Part shown: positions 19,380-28,712 of the stretch, piece by piece
Layout: every line of letters starts with the position of its first letter
Numbering within the stretch: position 1 is the stretch's first letter
From: Parashewanella sp965200795
GTDB lineage: Bacteria; Pseudomonadota; Gammaproteobacteria; Enterobacterales; Shewanellaceae
Length of the DNA: 64,000 nucleotides
NCBI GenBank assembly: GCA_965200795.1
Contig: CBDAVB010000031.1
Coordinates: forward strand, 1 to 64,000
Reading direction: 5' to 3'
The notes under the pieces: generated by a model
Databases searched by the model: none
Told to the model about the DNA's origin: nothing
What the model saw: the letters and a program-made list of their open reading frames with translations, nothing else
Position numbers and translations under genes: made by a program

Positions 19380-19772
19380 TTAACGCTTGGAGAATTGTCT
19401 TTTACGACGCGCCTTACGGAAACCAACTTTCTTACGCTCAACTTTACGAGCGTCACGGGTAACGAAACCGGCGGCACGCAGAGCGGGACGAAGAGATTCG
19501 TCAAGTTGCATTAAAGCGCGGGTAATACCGTGACGGATGGCGCCGGCCTGACCGGTAGTGCCACCACCTTTAACAGTGATGTTCAGATCCAGCTTTTCTA
19601 GCATCTCAACCAATTCAAGAGGTTGACGAACCACCATGCGAGCGGTTTCACGACCAAAATAAACGTCCAGAGAACGGTTATTTACTGTAATGTTACCGCT
19701 GCCTATTTTTGCGAATACGCGAGCAGTTGAAGTTTTGCGACGGCCGGTGCCGTAGTACTGAGTTGCAGCCAT
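19380..19772 (-). CDS. rpsI: 30S ribosomal protein S9
   Basis: 130 residues, the normal length for S9. It starts with AATQYYGTGRRKTSTARVF and ends with the conserved basic tail RKARRKRQFSKR, whose last residues reach the P-site tRNA. It follows rplM after 14 bases, as in most bacteria, and the pair is co-transcribed. Confidence 0.99.
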   Translation of the reverse strand: MAATQYYGTGRRKTSTARVFAKIGSGNITVNNRSLDVYFGRETARMVVRQPLELVEMLEKLDLNITVKGGGTTGQAGAIRHGITRALMQLDESLRPALRAAGFVTRDARKVERKKVGFRKARRKRQFSKR

Positions 19773-19786
19773 TAGCTTAATCCCGT

Positions 19787-20215
19787 TTAGATATCAAGAA
19801 CTTGAGGTTGTTGTGCGGCGTGGTTATGTTCAGCGCCGGTGTAAACTTTAAGTTTACGGAACATAGCGCGGCCCAAAGGACCTTTAGGTAACATACCCTT
19901 AACCGCTTTCTCGATGATCATTTCCGGCTTGTGAGCTTGCAGCTTTTCAAAACTGATTTGCTTGATACCGCCCGGGAAGCCTGAATGCGAGTAGTACGTC
20001 TTGCCTTTTGCTTTGTTACCCGTAACAGTAACTTTCTCGGCATTGATAACGATGATGTAATCACCGGTGTCAACGTGAGGCGTGTATTCCGGCTTATGCT
20101 TACCACGCAGGCGGGCAGCGATTTCAGTTGCGATACGACCTAAAGTTTTACCTTCAGCGTCAACAACATACCAGTCACGAGATACAGTTTCTGGCTTAGC
20201 AGTAAAAGTCTTCAT
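19787..20215 (-). CDS. rplM: 50S ribosomal protein L13
   Basis: 142 residues, normal length. The family blocks DWYVVDAEGKTLGRIATEIA, HVDTGDYIIVINAEKV and PKGPLGRAMFRKLKVYTG are complete. It is an early assembly protein of the large subunit. First gene of the rplM–rpsI operon; in other gammaproteobacteria zapE and degQ–degS lie close by, and here a 785-residue accessory gene separates them. Confidence 0.99.
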   Translation of the reverse strand: MKTFTAKPETVSRDWYVVDAEGKTLGRIATEIAARLRGKHKPEYTPHVDTGDYIIVINAEKVTVTGNKAKGKTYYSHSGFPGGIKQISFEKLQAHKPEMIIEKAVKGMLPKGPLGRAMFRKLKVYTGAEHNHAAQQPQVLDI

Positions 20216-20559
20216 TATTACAAAAACCCAAAGTTATGTGTTGTTTTACCGATTATTTGCCACAGCAAATAACACAAATAGTTGCCTTCACTTGCCCCTT
20301 CGAGCAAACGAAATGGCTATAAAAATCCTGACGTTATCGGCAGGAGTAACGTGGGCAGACGCAGGATTATACTGGAAGATGCACTAAAAATCATCTGTTT
20401 TTTGAATCAGAAAACTTACGATAAACCGCAATTAATAAAGAATAAAGAATGAATAATTAAATATTTATTAACATTAATGAATATTAATTAACTTTTACTC
20501 CGGAGCGCATGGTGGTATTAGTAGTGATTAAGGTATTAATTGAATGGTAGACAGGAAAA
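20216..20559. other. 344-base divergent upstream region of rplM and an accessory gene
   Basis: The part next to rplM (20216–20380) must hold its promoter and leader; I cannot fix the -35/-10. The right part (20395–20520) is very A+T-rich with repeated attaat runs, unlike the housekeeping surroundings, and serves the gene starting at 20560. Confidence 0.35.
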
Positions 20560-22917
20560 ATGGCTGCTGTAAGTGAGAGTCTTGCCGGCCCGGTGACATT
20601 CGGCTGCTCTGAGTCTGAGAAAACAGAAGCGACGGCGGAGATATCAGGCAATGATAATGATATTGATATTAAGTGTGAAGATAAAGATCAGCCTGATGAG
20701 TATATTACGCAGCCCCCCCGCGATAAAGACTTTTCCCGCTCACCTTTAAAACAAAGATTGCATGATGAATTAAGTTCATCAGCGTCTCAACATGCCGGCA
20801 GCACTGAGCTGCCGGATAATGGACAACATATTCAGCAGCAAAACAACGCGCGGCGTTTTGCGGATGAAATCCGGGAACGCAAGGCGCAAATACTGCGCCG
20901 AAAATGCAGAATCGCTCAGCTGATCGCAAAAACACCTGATAAGGCAAACATACCGCCTCAGTACAATCAGGAATTGATTAAATTACAGCTGGATACTATA
21001 GCGGATTTCGCCAAGCATGCTTTGGAAGATTACACTCGACATCATATCCAAGAGAGGACCCGCCACGATATAGCCGTAAAACTTTTTAGTCATATTACAG
21101 ATAAACATGAACAACATTTTAAGTTAGCTCCGGAAGAACGATGGGGGCTACTGGTTCCCGGCTTTCTGGATGAAAAGACACTGATCTGTCATCAAACTAT
21201 TTTTTACGCGTTACTGTTTTTTCAAGCTATGATTGAGAATACGCACCGACAAGAACAAAAAATAGATGAACGAACGGAAAAGACAAAAGAATTACTGAAA
21301 AAAGCAACAAACAAAAAAGAAATGGCACAGGCCTGTTTAGACTATCGGTTCACGTTTACCGCGCGGACAGGACCCGTCGCCTGGCAATGTGAACACATGC
21401 TCAGACTTGAAGCGATAACAAAAATGCTCACAGACCGGGATTCTCATTCATCGCCAGTGATTGGCGGATCAGTTACTCAGGGCAAATCCTTTCAAACCTT
21501 AAGTCAGGAACTGATTCAGCGGACTTATCAGGCACAAAAAACACTTGATGAACTCACTACCAATAAAACGAATGATCTGCGACGCATGGCTAAGGAGAAT
21601 TTTAACCGGCAAATTCAGAATGTACTAAGACCTACTATACGTCAGACAGATCAGTACTGGTGTACGCAGCCCGGCATCGGGGAACAAAAGTTATACTGGG
21701 CTCACCGGCTTTTTATTTGTTTAGTTTTAGAAAGCGCTTCTGATTACCCGTTAATACTCTGGAGACTCGATACCATAACTCAAAATGATGAGGATATTGA
21801 CTTAAAAGTGGCGGCAACTTGTTCAGAACGAATATACCGGCTTAGTCTTACTCTTCATGTAGTTCTTTCCAAAAACACTTCGGTGAGCTCAGATGACACA
21901 TTTGTACAGAACGTTAAAGCCTTTCACTTTAGCTTTGAGAAGGGATATCTGCAAAGCGTTCTCAAAGCCTTAAGGGCTGATACCACCAATGAGTTTGCTA
22001 AAGCGTTAAAAGCGCTTGAAAGCGCTTCAACGATGTTCGCGGCCGTAAACAAGCGCCTGGAAGACATAAAGCAGGAAGCGGAACAATTTACCGCGGAACA
22101 ACTGCGTCAGCCCCCGAAACCTTGCGGGGCAACACAATTTAAATATGAACCGGAAGGAGAGACTGACCCGGCATCAGACAGCGAAGAAACTGAGATTATC
22201 CAGATAACCCGGATAACAGAAGACGAGGAGGCCATGCGGACTTCAACCGGCTCGTTAAATCAACTGACGCGTATGATGCAAAGCGCTGAACGGTCTGATG
22301 AGGTCTGCCTGGCTCAATATATCCTGTTTTCAAAAAATGAAAACATATCGCCGCAGGAACAGATTTTAGCGCAATTAAATATACTTGAAAAAGCCCTTGC
22401 TATTGCCTTAAAGCAAGCGGCAAACATTAATCACGCTAACCGTGCGGTTATAAGATACGCCGCCACCCTGAATTCAACGGGATTCGATGGCGCAAAAACG
22501 CTGAGCATTAAATTTACCAAGGCTATCAGAGCCTTACCTGCATACGTAATAGAGCTGGATAAAGTCGCTTATGAAATAGCGGATTCCATAGCAAAACTTG
22601 AAAAATATAACCTGAAAACAGCAATGAAAAACGTCCGCGAAGATTTCAAGGTTTCGATGAAAATACTCCTCCGGCAAAAACAAAAACTTGATGAGTTCTT
22701 AGCGAAAAGAAACTGTCGGACTTGTGACTGGCTGCAAGTTTATCGTTTACGGGGAGAGTTAATCCATAAGGGAGTAAAAATAAACTCACTCCCTAAGTCA
22801 TTAAATACATTACTTTTAGAAGAAGTTGAGCTCTCAGTCAGCGCGAAGAATGAGCTCGACAGGATAGCGGAAGTGCTTCAGGAAAAATCAGGCAAAATTG
22901 CCGCGATGAAAGCCTAA
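20560..22917 (+). CDS. large helical accessory protein, 785 residues, unknown function
   Basis: I do not recognise it. The first ~100 residues are acidic, Ser/Gln-rich and probably disordered. The rest is almost entirely predicted helix, with long heptad-like stretches (for example 225–260 and 600–770) and an acidic break near 530–565. No signal peptide, membrane segment or known catalytic motif. The ATG has a good ribosome site (caggaaaa). Its 3' end overlaps the 3' end of zapE by four bases, convergent. It lies in a slot normally occupied only by housekeeping genes, and its A+T-rich upstream region suggests acquisition. A host-directed or structural coiled-coil role is possible. Confidence 0.75.
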   Translation: MAAVSESLAGPVTFGCSESEKTEATAEISGNDNDIDIKCEDKDQPDEYITQPPRDKDFSRSPLKQRLHDELSSSASQHAGSTELPDNGQHIQQQNNARRFADEIRERKAQILRRKCRIAQLIAKTPDKANIPPQYNQELIKLQLDTIADFAKHALEDYTRHHIQERTRHDIAVKLFSHITDKHEQHFKLAPEERWGLLVPGFLDEKTLICHQTIFYALLFFQAMIENTHRQEQKIDERTEKTKELLKKATNKKEMAQACLDYRFTFTARTGPVAWQCEHMLRLEAITKMLTDRDSHSSPVIGGSVTQGKSFQTLSQELIQRTYQAQKTLDELTTNKTNDLRRMAKENFNRQIQNVLRPTIRQTDQYWCTQPGIGEQKLYWAHRLFICLVLESASDYPLILWRLDTITQNDEDIDLKVAATCSERIYRLSLTLHVVLSKNTSVSSDDTFVQNVKAFHFSFEKGYLQSVLKALRADTTNEFAKALKALESASTMFAAVNKRLEDIKQEAEQFTAEQLRQPPKPCGATQFKYEPEGETDPASDSEETEIIQITRITEDEEAMRTSTGSLNQLTRMMQSAERSDEVCLAQYILFSKNENISPQEQILAQLNILEKALAIALKQAANINHANRAVIRYAATLNSTGFDGAKTLSIKFTKAIRALPAYVIELDKVAYEIADSIAKLEKYNLKTAMKNVREDFKVSMKILLRQKQKLDEFLAKRNCRTCDWLQVYRLRGELIHKGVKINSLPKSLNTLLLEEVELSVSAKNELDRIAEVLQEKSGKIAAMKA

Positions 22918-24023
22918 GGCAAATGCTCCGACGCCAGATATTCACGGGACTGCATTTCTGTTAAACGTGAGCGGCAGCGCCGGAATTCAAAACTCAGTAA
23001 ACCGCCGGTATAAATATCTTCCAGCGCGACTTCCGCGGAGATAATGAGTTTCACACGGCGTTCATAAAACTCATCCACCAGCGCGAGGAAGCGTCTGGGG
23101 ATATCATCGCCCGTCTGCCGCGCGCCCATCTGTCTGACACCGCTGATCATCACGGTGTGATATAAGCGGGCCAGCTCAATATAATCAGTCTGACTTCGCG
23201 GGCCGTCACACAGCGCCGTAAAGTCCGCCATCAATACCCCTCGCGCCTGACGCCGGATAGCTATCTTTCGGCCTTCCACTTCGATAGCGCCGGTTTCAGG
23301 TTCTGACTGTGCCGCGAGTTTTGAAAAATAGTCAGCCAGATTGGCCTCGGCCCGCTCATCAAGCGGATAGTGATAAATCTCAGCCTGCTTTAGCGTACGC
23401 AAACGATAATCGATGCCTGAATCAACATTCAGCACCACACAATTGGCGTTTAATTCCGCGATAGCCGGAAGAAAACGCGCCCGCTGTAAACCGTTTTTAT
23501 AAAGATCGTCAGGAATAATATTCGAGGTCGCCACCAGCGCGACGCCCCGTTTAAATAACTCCCGGAATAAGGTACCGAGCAGCATGGCATCGGTAATATC
23601 AGAGACAAAAAATTCATCAAAACAAATGATTTTATATTGTTTCGCCATTTTGTCCGCAATCACCGCTAAAGGATCCTGCACACCTTTGAGATTCTTCAGG
23701 TCATGATGCACTTGACGCATAAGACGATGAAAATGCGCCCGTAACTTTTGCTCAAAAGGCAGTGCGTCATAAAAGGTGTCCATCAAGTACGTTTTGCCCC
23801 GGCCGACACCGCCCCACAAATATAAGCCTTTTACTTTAGTTACTTTCGAGCGCCCGAACCAGGATAATACTTTTTCAAACCCGGAGGTGTCTTGCCGAGC
23901 CTCAAGTAAGTCGTCATACACCTTTTGCAGCGCCTTTACCGCCCGCTCCTGAGCCGGATCATGATTAAAATTTTCCCGCTGTATATCCCGCTGGTAATGC
24001 TGCCAGGGCGTTAATTTCGACAC
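22914..24023 (-). CDS. zapE: cell division ATPase ZapE (AFG1 family)
   Basis: 369 residues, the normal length for this P-loop ATPase, which acts at the constricting Z ring in Escherichia coli and resembles mitochondrial Afg1. Walker A is GGVGRGKTYLMD, Walker B is ICFDEFFVSD, and VATSNIIPDDLYKNGLQR is the sensor region. The start is a GTG, preceded by agag. Together with degQ, degS and rplM–rpsI it preserves a gene neighbourhood known from enterobacteria. Confidence 0.95.
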   Translation of the reverse strand: MSKLTPWQHYQRDIQRENFNHDPAQERAVKALQKVYDDLLEARQDTSGFEKVLSWFGRSKVTKVKGLYLWGGVGRGKTYLMDTFYDALPFEQKLRAHFHRLMRQVHHDLKNLKGVQDPLAVIADKMAKQYKIICFDEFFVSDITDAMLLGTLFRELFKRGVALVATSNIIPDDLYKNGLQRARFLPAIAELNANCVVLNVDSGIDYRLRTLKQAEIYHYPLDERAEANLADYFSKLAAQSEPETGAIEVEGRKIAIRRQARGVLMADFTALCDGPRSQTDYIELARLYHTVMISGVRQMGARQTGDDIPRRFLALVDEFYERRVKLIISAEVALEDIYTGGLLSFEFRRCRSRLTEMQSREYLASEHLP

Positions 24024-24368
24024 AATATTATTTCTCTTAAACCGGAACTAAAAAAACCGGGCGATCTTAGCACGTCACGTCCCTTACACTAAAAAGAAAT
24101 ATCGTTTTACATTAAATACTTGATATTTGCGGCAACGACACCTATCTATACTAGTAGATTTAATACTATTCAGACCCGTTTTGAGCAATTATTCAGCGTC
24201 AGTTCTCTGATATAAGACAGATTGTGAACTTTGCGAAATCGATCAGGTCGGAATAACAGCAAGCTTGAAAAGCGTTTTCGGTTCGGGATGTCTGAAATCA
24301 CTTTTCAAGTGTGAACACAAACTTGGACGTGAGTAAATACAAATAATCCGAAACGATATTTTCTATTT

Positions 24369-24535
24369 TAAGTAGCTGACGATAAGTTTCTTCAGAATTT
24401 TGGTGTTCAGATTCGGTGCAATACAAGGCGCGGCGCAGAGAGCATAGCCGTAGCTATGTAACCGAATCCGCGACGCTGTGGTGCGGTAAAGACGGGCATC
24501 AGAAAATGTCAGAAAACTTATGGTCAGCTATTTAT
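24369..24535 (+). repeat. dispersed repeat family A, full-length copy (MITE-like)
   Basis: About 165 bp with imperfect terminal inverted repeats: left agctgacgataagttt, right end reversed agctgaccataagtttt. The inside carries a hairpin (gcatagc…gctatgt). A copy in the opposite orientation is at 51075–51239, and shorter relatives are near 37.7, 42.8 and 45.6 kb. It contains no reading frame, so it would need a transposase from elsewhere. It lies about 45 bases upstream of the degQ start and may affect its expression. The rest of the 555-base gap (24024–24368) shows no gene. Confidence 0.85.
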
Positions 24536-24578
24536 AACTCATAACCAAAACCTTTAACGTTTTTGGAGCAATAAATTG

Positions 24579-25934
24579 ATGAAGACAAAATTATCTGTCC
24601 TATCAGCTGCCGTTTTAGGAGCTGCACTAACGCTAAGCCCGGTTATTTCTCAGGCGGCCATGCCGCAGACGGTTGATGACGGTCAGCAAATGCCGAGCCT
24701 GGCTCCTATGTTAGAGAAAGTGACACCAGCCGTGGTTTCAGTCAATGTTTCCGGAGTTCAGGTTTCAAAACAGCGTGTTCCGGATGTTTTCCGCTATTTC
24801 TTCGGTCCCAACGCGCCGCAGGAGCAGGTTCAGAAGCGCCCGTTCCGCGGTTTAGGCTCAGGTGTCATTATTGACGCCGAAAACGGTTATATCGTGACGA
24901 ACTATCATGTTATCGATAACGCGGAACACATTACGGTGGGCTTAACCGACGGCCGCGAGGTTAAAGCTAAGCTTATCGGCAGTGATTCGCAAGCGGATAT
25001 CGCGCTGCTGCAAATTAAAGCGAAAAACTTAACCCAGATTAAGCAGGCAAACTCGGATAACTTACGGGTCGGTGACTTCGCGGTTGCCATCGGCAACCCG
25101 TTTGGTCTCGGACAAACGGTAACGTCCGGTATTGTCAGCGCGCTCGGCCGGAGCGGTCTCGGCATTGAAATGCTGGAAAACTTTATTCAAACCGACGCGG
25201 CCATCAACAGCGGCAACTCCGGCGGCGCTCTGGTTAACCTGCGCGGTGAGCTGATTGGTATCAACACCGCGATCGTAGCGCCAAGCGGCGGTAACGTCGG
25301 TATCGGTTTTGCGATTCCGGCCAACATGGTACATAACCTTGTGCATCAGATTATCGAACACGGTGAGGTTCGACGTGGTGTGCTCGGGGTCACCGGACGC
25401 AACCTCACCAGCGAGCTCGCTAAAGGCTTCGGTTTAAATACTCAGCACGGCGGCTTTGTCAACGAAGTTCAGCCTGACAGCGCGGCCGATAAAGCGGGAA
25501 TTAAAGCCGGTGATATCATTGTCAGTGTCAACGGCCGTAAGATCCGTTCGTTCCAGGAATTAAGAGCCAAAATCTCTACCCTGGGCGCGGGAGCGAAAAT
25601 CACACTTGGCTTAATTCGTGACGGTGACAGCAAAACAGTTAAAGTAACCTTAGGCGAAGCGAAACAAGTTCAGGAGAAAGGCGCTGGTGCGCTGCACCCG
25701 ATGCTGCAGGGCGCGGCGCTTAAAGACACGCGTAAAGGCGTCGAAATCACTGAGGTTGCCTCAGGCTCACCGGCGGCGGCGGCGGGGTTAGAAAAAGGCG
25801 ATGTCATTATCGGCATTAACCGCAGCCCTATCCGTAACCTGAAGCAGTTGAGAAAAGCCCTGAAAGACCGTGAGGGTCAGGTCGCGCTGAAACTTGATCG
25901 TGACGGTAACCACTTATTTTTAATTTTAAGATAA
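24579..25934 (+). CDS. degQ: periplasmic serine protease/chaperone of the Do family (DegQ/DegP)
   Basis: 451 residues with a cleavable Sec signal (core LSAAVLGAALTLSP, ending SQAA), so periplasmic. The trypsin-like domain has the triad His110 (TNYHVID), Asp140 (QADIALL) and Ser214 (GNSGGAL), followed by two PDZ domains (about 260–350 and 370–445) that bind unfolded C-termini. It degrades or refolds damaged envelope proteins. I chose the ATG at 24579, nine bases after ggag, over the TTG one codon earlier. The size and its place directly before degS favour DegQ over DegP, though the two are hard to separate. It ends at a strong terminator. Confidence 0.95.
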   Translation: MKTKLSVLSAAVLGAALTLSPVISQAAMPQTVDDGQQMPSLAPMLEKVTPAVVSVNVSGVQVSKQRVPDVFRYFFGPNAPQEQVQKRPFRGLGSGVIIDAENGYIVTNYHVIDNAEHITVGLTDGREVKAKLIGSDSQADIALLQIKAKNLTQIKQANSDNLRVGDFAVAIGNPFGLGQTVTSGIVSALGRSGLGIEMLENFIQTDAAINSGNSGGALVNLRGELIGINTAIVAPSGGNVGIGFAIPANMVHNLVHQIIEHGEVRRGVLGVTGRNLTSELAKGFGLNTQHGGFVNEVQPDSAADKAGIKAGDIIVSVNGRKIRSFQELRAKISTLGAGAKITLGLIRDGDSKTVKVTLGEAKQVQEKGAGALHPMLQGAALKDTRKGVEITEVASGSPAAAAGLEKGDVIIGINRSPIRNLKQLRKALKDREGQVALKLDRDGNHLFLILR

Positions 25935-25954
25935 TTCAACCGCGTTAATTCAGC

Positions 25955-25980
25955 AAAAGGAGGCTCTGCCTCCTTTTTTA
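25955..25980 (+). terminator. Rho-independent terminator after degQ
   Basis: aaaggaggc, tct, gcctcctttttt: nine-base stem, three-base loop and T run, separating degQ from degS. Confidence 0.95.
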
Positions 25981-26067
25981 TCATCAATATCAATCACCTT
26001 GCTGGTTTTGATTAAGTTCGCGGTTCTGTTAAAATTTCCAGTTCATCATTCACGGATACCGACCGAT

Positions 26068-27183
26068 ATGTCTTTCAGAAATTCATTAATCTATCTCGCG
26101 AAGGCGATTAGCTTCGGCCTGATCATGGCCGCCGTTTTCATCGCTATCTCCTCTTTAGGATCAAAGTTAAAAATTAATGACTGGTTCGGCGATGACAACG
26201 TATCTGAGCATCTCTCTTTCGCGAAAGCCGTGCGAAAGTCCGCACCCGCGGTAGTTAATATCTACAGTCTCAACATCGTGCCGGCAAGGAACACGGTATC
26301 CAACAGCCTGGAGTCAAGGCCGCGGATCAGGGGACTGGGTTCCGGCGTTATCATGCGAAAAGACGGCTTAATCTTAACCAACTATCATGTGATTCAAAAA
26401 GCCGATGAAATCGCGGTATTACTTCAGGACGGACGGCAGTTTGAAGCTGAGATTATCGGTATGGATCCGGCCACGGATTTAGCGGTGTTAAAGGTTAACG
26501 CTGACAATTTACCCTTTGTATCGGTTAATCTAAAAAATACGCCGCAAGTCGGCGATATCGCCCTGGCAATCGGTAACCCGTACAATTTAGGGCAGACCAT
26601 TACCCAGGGCATTATCAGCGCGACGGGCCGGGCCGGGCTCAGCGCCGGCTATCAGGAATTCTTACAAACCGACGCGGCCATTAACGAGGGGAATTCCGGC
26701 GGAGCTCTGATTGACGCCCGCGGTGACCTGATCGGTATTAACACCGCGGCATTTCGTGTCAGAGGGGAAAGCGAGCAGTCTTTAGGCTTCGCGATTCCTA
26801 TCAAGCTGGCTTATGACGTGATGAATAAGCTGATTAAGTTTGGTCGGGTGATTCGCGGAGAAATAGGCTTTAACGGCGGACCTGTCGCGGCCTACCCGCA
26901 ACTGGCTCAGGTTTTAAGGTTACCCGATTTATCAGGTGTCATTATTTTAGACGTTGAAAAGGGCAGCAGCGCCTACTCACATTTAAAAGTGAACGATGTC
27001 ATCGTGAAATATAACGGTGAGAAGCTTCCGGCGGGGATTAAAGGAATTTGGATGCTGAGGGATAAAATAGCCGAAAGTAAGCCCGGCTCAAAAGCCAAAA
27101 TCACCCTTATCCGGCAAGGCAGGGAAGTGACAACCGAGGTCACGGTGAAGGAAAAACCGCCTTCGACATTACAAATCCGATGA
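26068..27183 (+). CDS. degS: membrane-anchored site-1 protease DegS-like
   Basis: 371 residues with one N-terminal membrane segment (ISFGLIMAAVFIAISSL), a protease domain with His107, Asp137 and Ser210, and a single PDZ domain. In the envelope stress pathway this protease senses mis-folded outer-membrane porins with its PDZ domain and cuts the anti-sigma factor RseA, releasing sigma-E. The ATG at 26068 (MSFRNSLIYL) puts the anchor at the usual distance from the N-terminus; an upstream in-frame start at 25999 would add 23 residues. Single PDZ, membrane anchor and position after degQ all fit DegS (AlgW in pseudomonads). Confidence 0.94.
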   Translation: MSFRNSLIYLAKAISFGLIMAAVFIAISSLGSKLKINDWFGDDNVSEHLSFAKAVRKSAPAVVNIYSLNIVPARNTVSNSLESRPRIRGLGSGVIMRKDGLILTNYHVIQKADEIAVLLQDGRQFEAEIIGMDPATDLAVLKVNADNLPFVSVNLKNTPQVGDIALAIGNPYNLGQTITQGIISATGRAGLSAGYQEFLQTDAAINEGNSGGALIDARGDLIGINTAAFRVRGESEQSLGFAIPIKLAYDVMNKLIKFGRVIRGEIGFNGGPVAAYPQLAQVLRLPDLSGVIILDVEKGSSAYSHLKVNDVIVKYNGEKLPAGIKGIWMLRDKIAESKPGSKAKITLIRQGREVTTEVTVKEKPPSTLQIR

Positions 27184-27187
27184 ACCC

Positions 27188-27216
27188 AAAAGCACCGGCC
27201 GGGCGTGGTGCTTTTT
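27188..27216. terminator. bidirectional terminator between degS and nfuA
   Basis: aaaagcacc…ggtgctttttt with a 10-base GC-rich loop, between the convergent stops. Confidence 0.85.
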
Positions 27217-27233
27217 AACATGCTGAACTCACA

Positions 27234-27812
27234 TTAATAGAAAGAGTGGTCACCGCGCTGATGTTCGGTCGCGTCCTTAACCGCGGTAAGCTCACCGGGG
27301 AATTGCTCCAGCAGCTGCTTTTCAATGCCGTCTTTTAACGTCACATCAACCTGCGCGCAACCGTTACAACCGCCGCCGAATTGCAGAATCGCCTCACCTT
27401 CCTCGGTAACTTCCAGCAATAAAATATGACCGCCGTGGCTCGCCAGCTGCGGGTTGATTTCAGCTTGAATTACATATTCAATACGGTCACGTAACGGCGC
27501 GTCATCAGCCACTTTTTTCACTTTGGCGTTCGGCGCTTTCAGGGTTAACTGAGAACCTAATTGATCGGTCACGAAGTCAATGCTCGCCTCCTCAAGAAAC
27601 GGCGCGCTCTTTTCGTCGACCATCGCGTTAAAGCCGCTGAACTCTAATTTGATGTCATCGTCCTCCACGGCGTCAGGCGGGCAGTAAGATACGCCGCATT
27701 CTGCCTGTGCCGTGCCGGGACTGATGACAAACACCCGGATATTGGTACCCTCAGGCTGTTCTTTCAGTAACTTGACAAAATGCTGTTGCGCGGATTCAGA
27801 GATGCTAATCAT
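27234..27812 (-). CDS. nfuA: Fe–S cluster carrier protein NfuA
   Basis: 192 residues, the size of NfuA. The N-terminal part (about 1–95) is the degenerate A-type scaffold domain. The C-terminal Nfu domain carries the cluster-binding CxxC in GGGCNGCAQVDVTLKDG. It passes [4Fe-4S] clusters to targets such as aconitase, especially under oxidative or iron stress. In enterobacteria nfuA, gntX (comF-like) and bioH are neighbours; the same set is here with one extra gene between nfuA and comF. Confidence 0.97.
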   Translation of the reverse strand: MISISESAQQHFVKLLKEQPEGTNIRVFVISPGTAQAECGVSYCPPDAVEDDDIKLEFSGFNAMVDEKSAPFLEEASIDFVTDQLGSQLTLKAPNAKVKKVADDAPLRDRIEYVIQAEINPQLASHGGHILLLEVTEEGEAILQFGGGCNGCAQVDVTLKDGIEKQLLEQFPGELTAVKDATEHQRGDHSFY

Positions 27813-27975
27813 TCAAACCTACTTCTTCAGGCTATACCTGAGTGTTTTACTTGGGAATTGAGCTATGATAACAATTTTAGCACGAGTTTGACGACATATT
27901 TTAATTGAATAGCCTTGTTTTCCTGCCCCGTGTCCCGAACCGGCGCCCGACTGAGGCGCGGGTTACGGGCACCAA

Positions 27976-28593
27976 TCAGCCTCCGGCTGATTGATTATGC
28001 GGCTGAGTCGCCGGATTCCACTGAAGCGCATTTTCTAAGCATCGCAGGATATCATGCGCGTCTTGAGATAACTGTGAAAACGCATCCGGTGGTACCTGGC
28101 CGCCGTATATGTCTTTAGCGATTTCTATCATATTGAGAACATCAACCGTCGCGCCTTTGGCTTGCGTCATCCCTTGAATGATATCCTGCTCAAGCGGCTT
28201 TGTGTCAGTCTCCAGATTTTTAAGGTTCGCCTTAAATGTTTCAGCATCCGACTTTAACGCTTTAATGTGATCCGGATTAATCACTCCCTTTAAAGGATCT
28301 TTACCTTTTTCAATGTCCTGTACGGTTTTTTTCAGCGCGTCTCTGAAGCCGCCGTCCGTTTTAATCTTATCAATAATGTCTTCCCCGGATCCGAGAACTT
28401 GTTTTCCCATATCCGCCACCGCACTGCATCCTGTCTTAAGATCTTTGGCGACGTTATCCACGTCATTTGTGATCTTCGGGCAGTGCCGGTGCATAAAATC
28501 AGCGAATGATGAGTGCTGACTGTCATTCCAGCCGTCACTGACAGCCGTATTGGTTTGATTTACTGTACTGGTATTAGTTTTTACCGATGACAT
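27976..28593 (-). CDS. small hydrophilic protein of unknown function, 205 residues
   Basis: No family recognised. The first 30 residues are Ser/Thr/Asn-rich without hydrophobic core (SSVKTNTSTVNQTNTAVSDG), the kind of disordered N-terminus found on type III secretion substrates. The rest is amphipathic helix with Lys/Asp and small residues, including a glycine-rich turn near residue 70 (LGSGEDIIDK). A very strong ribosome site (gaggaggg) precedes the ATG. It interrupts the nfuA–comF–bioH neighbourhood. Its reading as a secreted effector rests on composition and on the presence of a type III chaperone at 45013 and is weak. Confidence 0.7.
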   Translation of the reverse strand: MSSVKTNTSTVNQTNTAVSDGWNDSQHSSFADFMHRHCPKITNDVDNVAKDLKTGCSAVADMGKQVLGSGEDIIDKIKTDGGFRDALKKTVQDIEKGKDPLKGVINPDHIKALKSDAETFKANLKNLETDTKPLEQDIIQGMTQAKGATVDVLNMIEIAKDIYGGQVPPDAFSQLSQDAHDILRCLENALQWNPATQPHNQSAGG

Positions 28594-28712
28594 AATTCCC
28601 TCCTCAGCAGATGGGTTATGGTAATTAATTAGAAAAATATAATTCCTGTAATCAACTAAAATCGTCCGTTATCTAACGAATATACCCTGAAAAGAGACAA
28701 AGCAAGCAAAAC

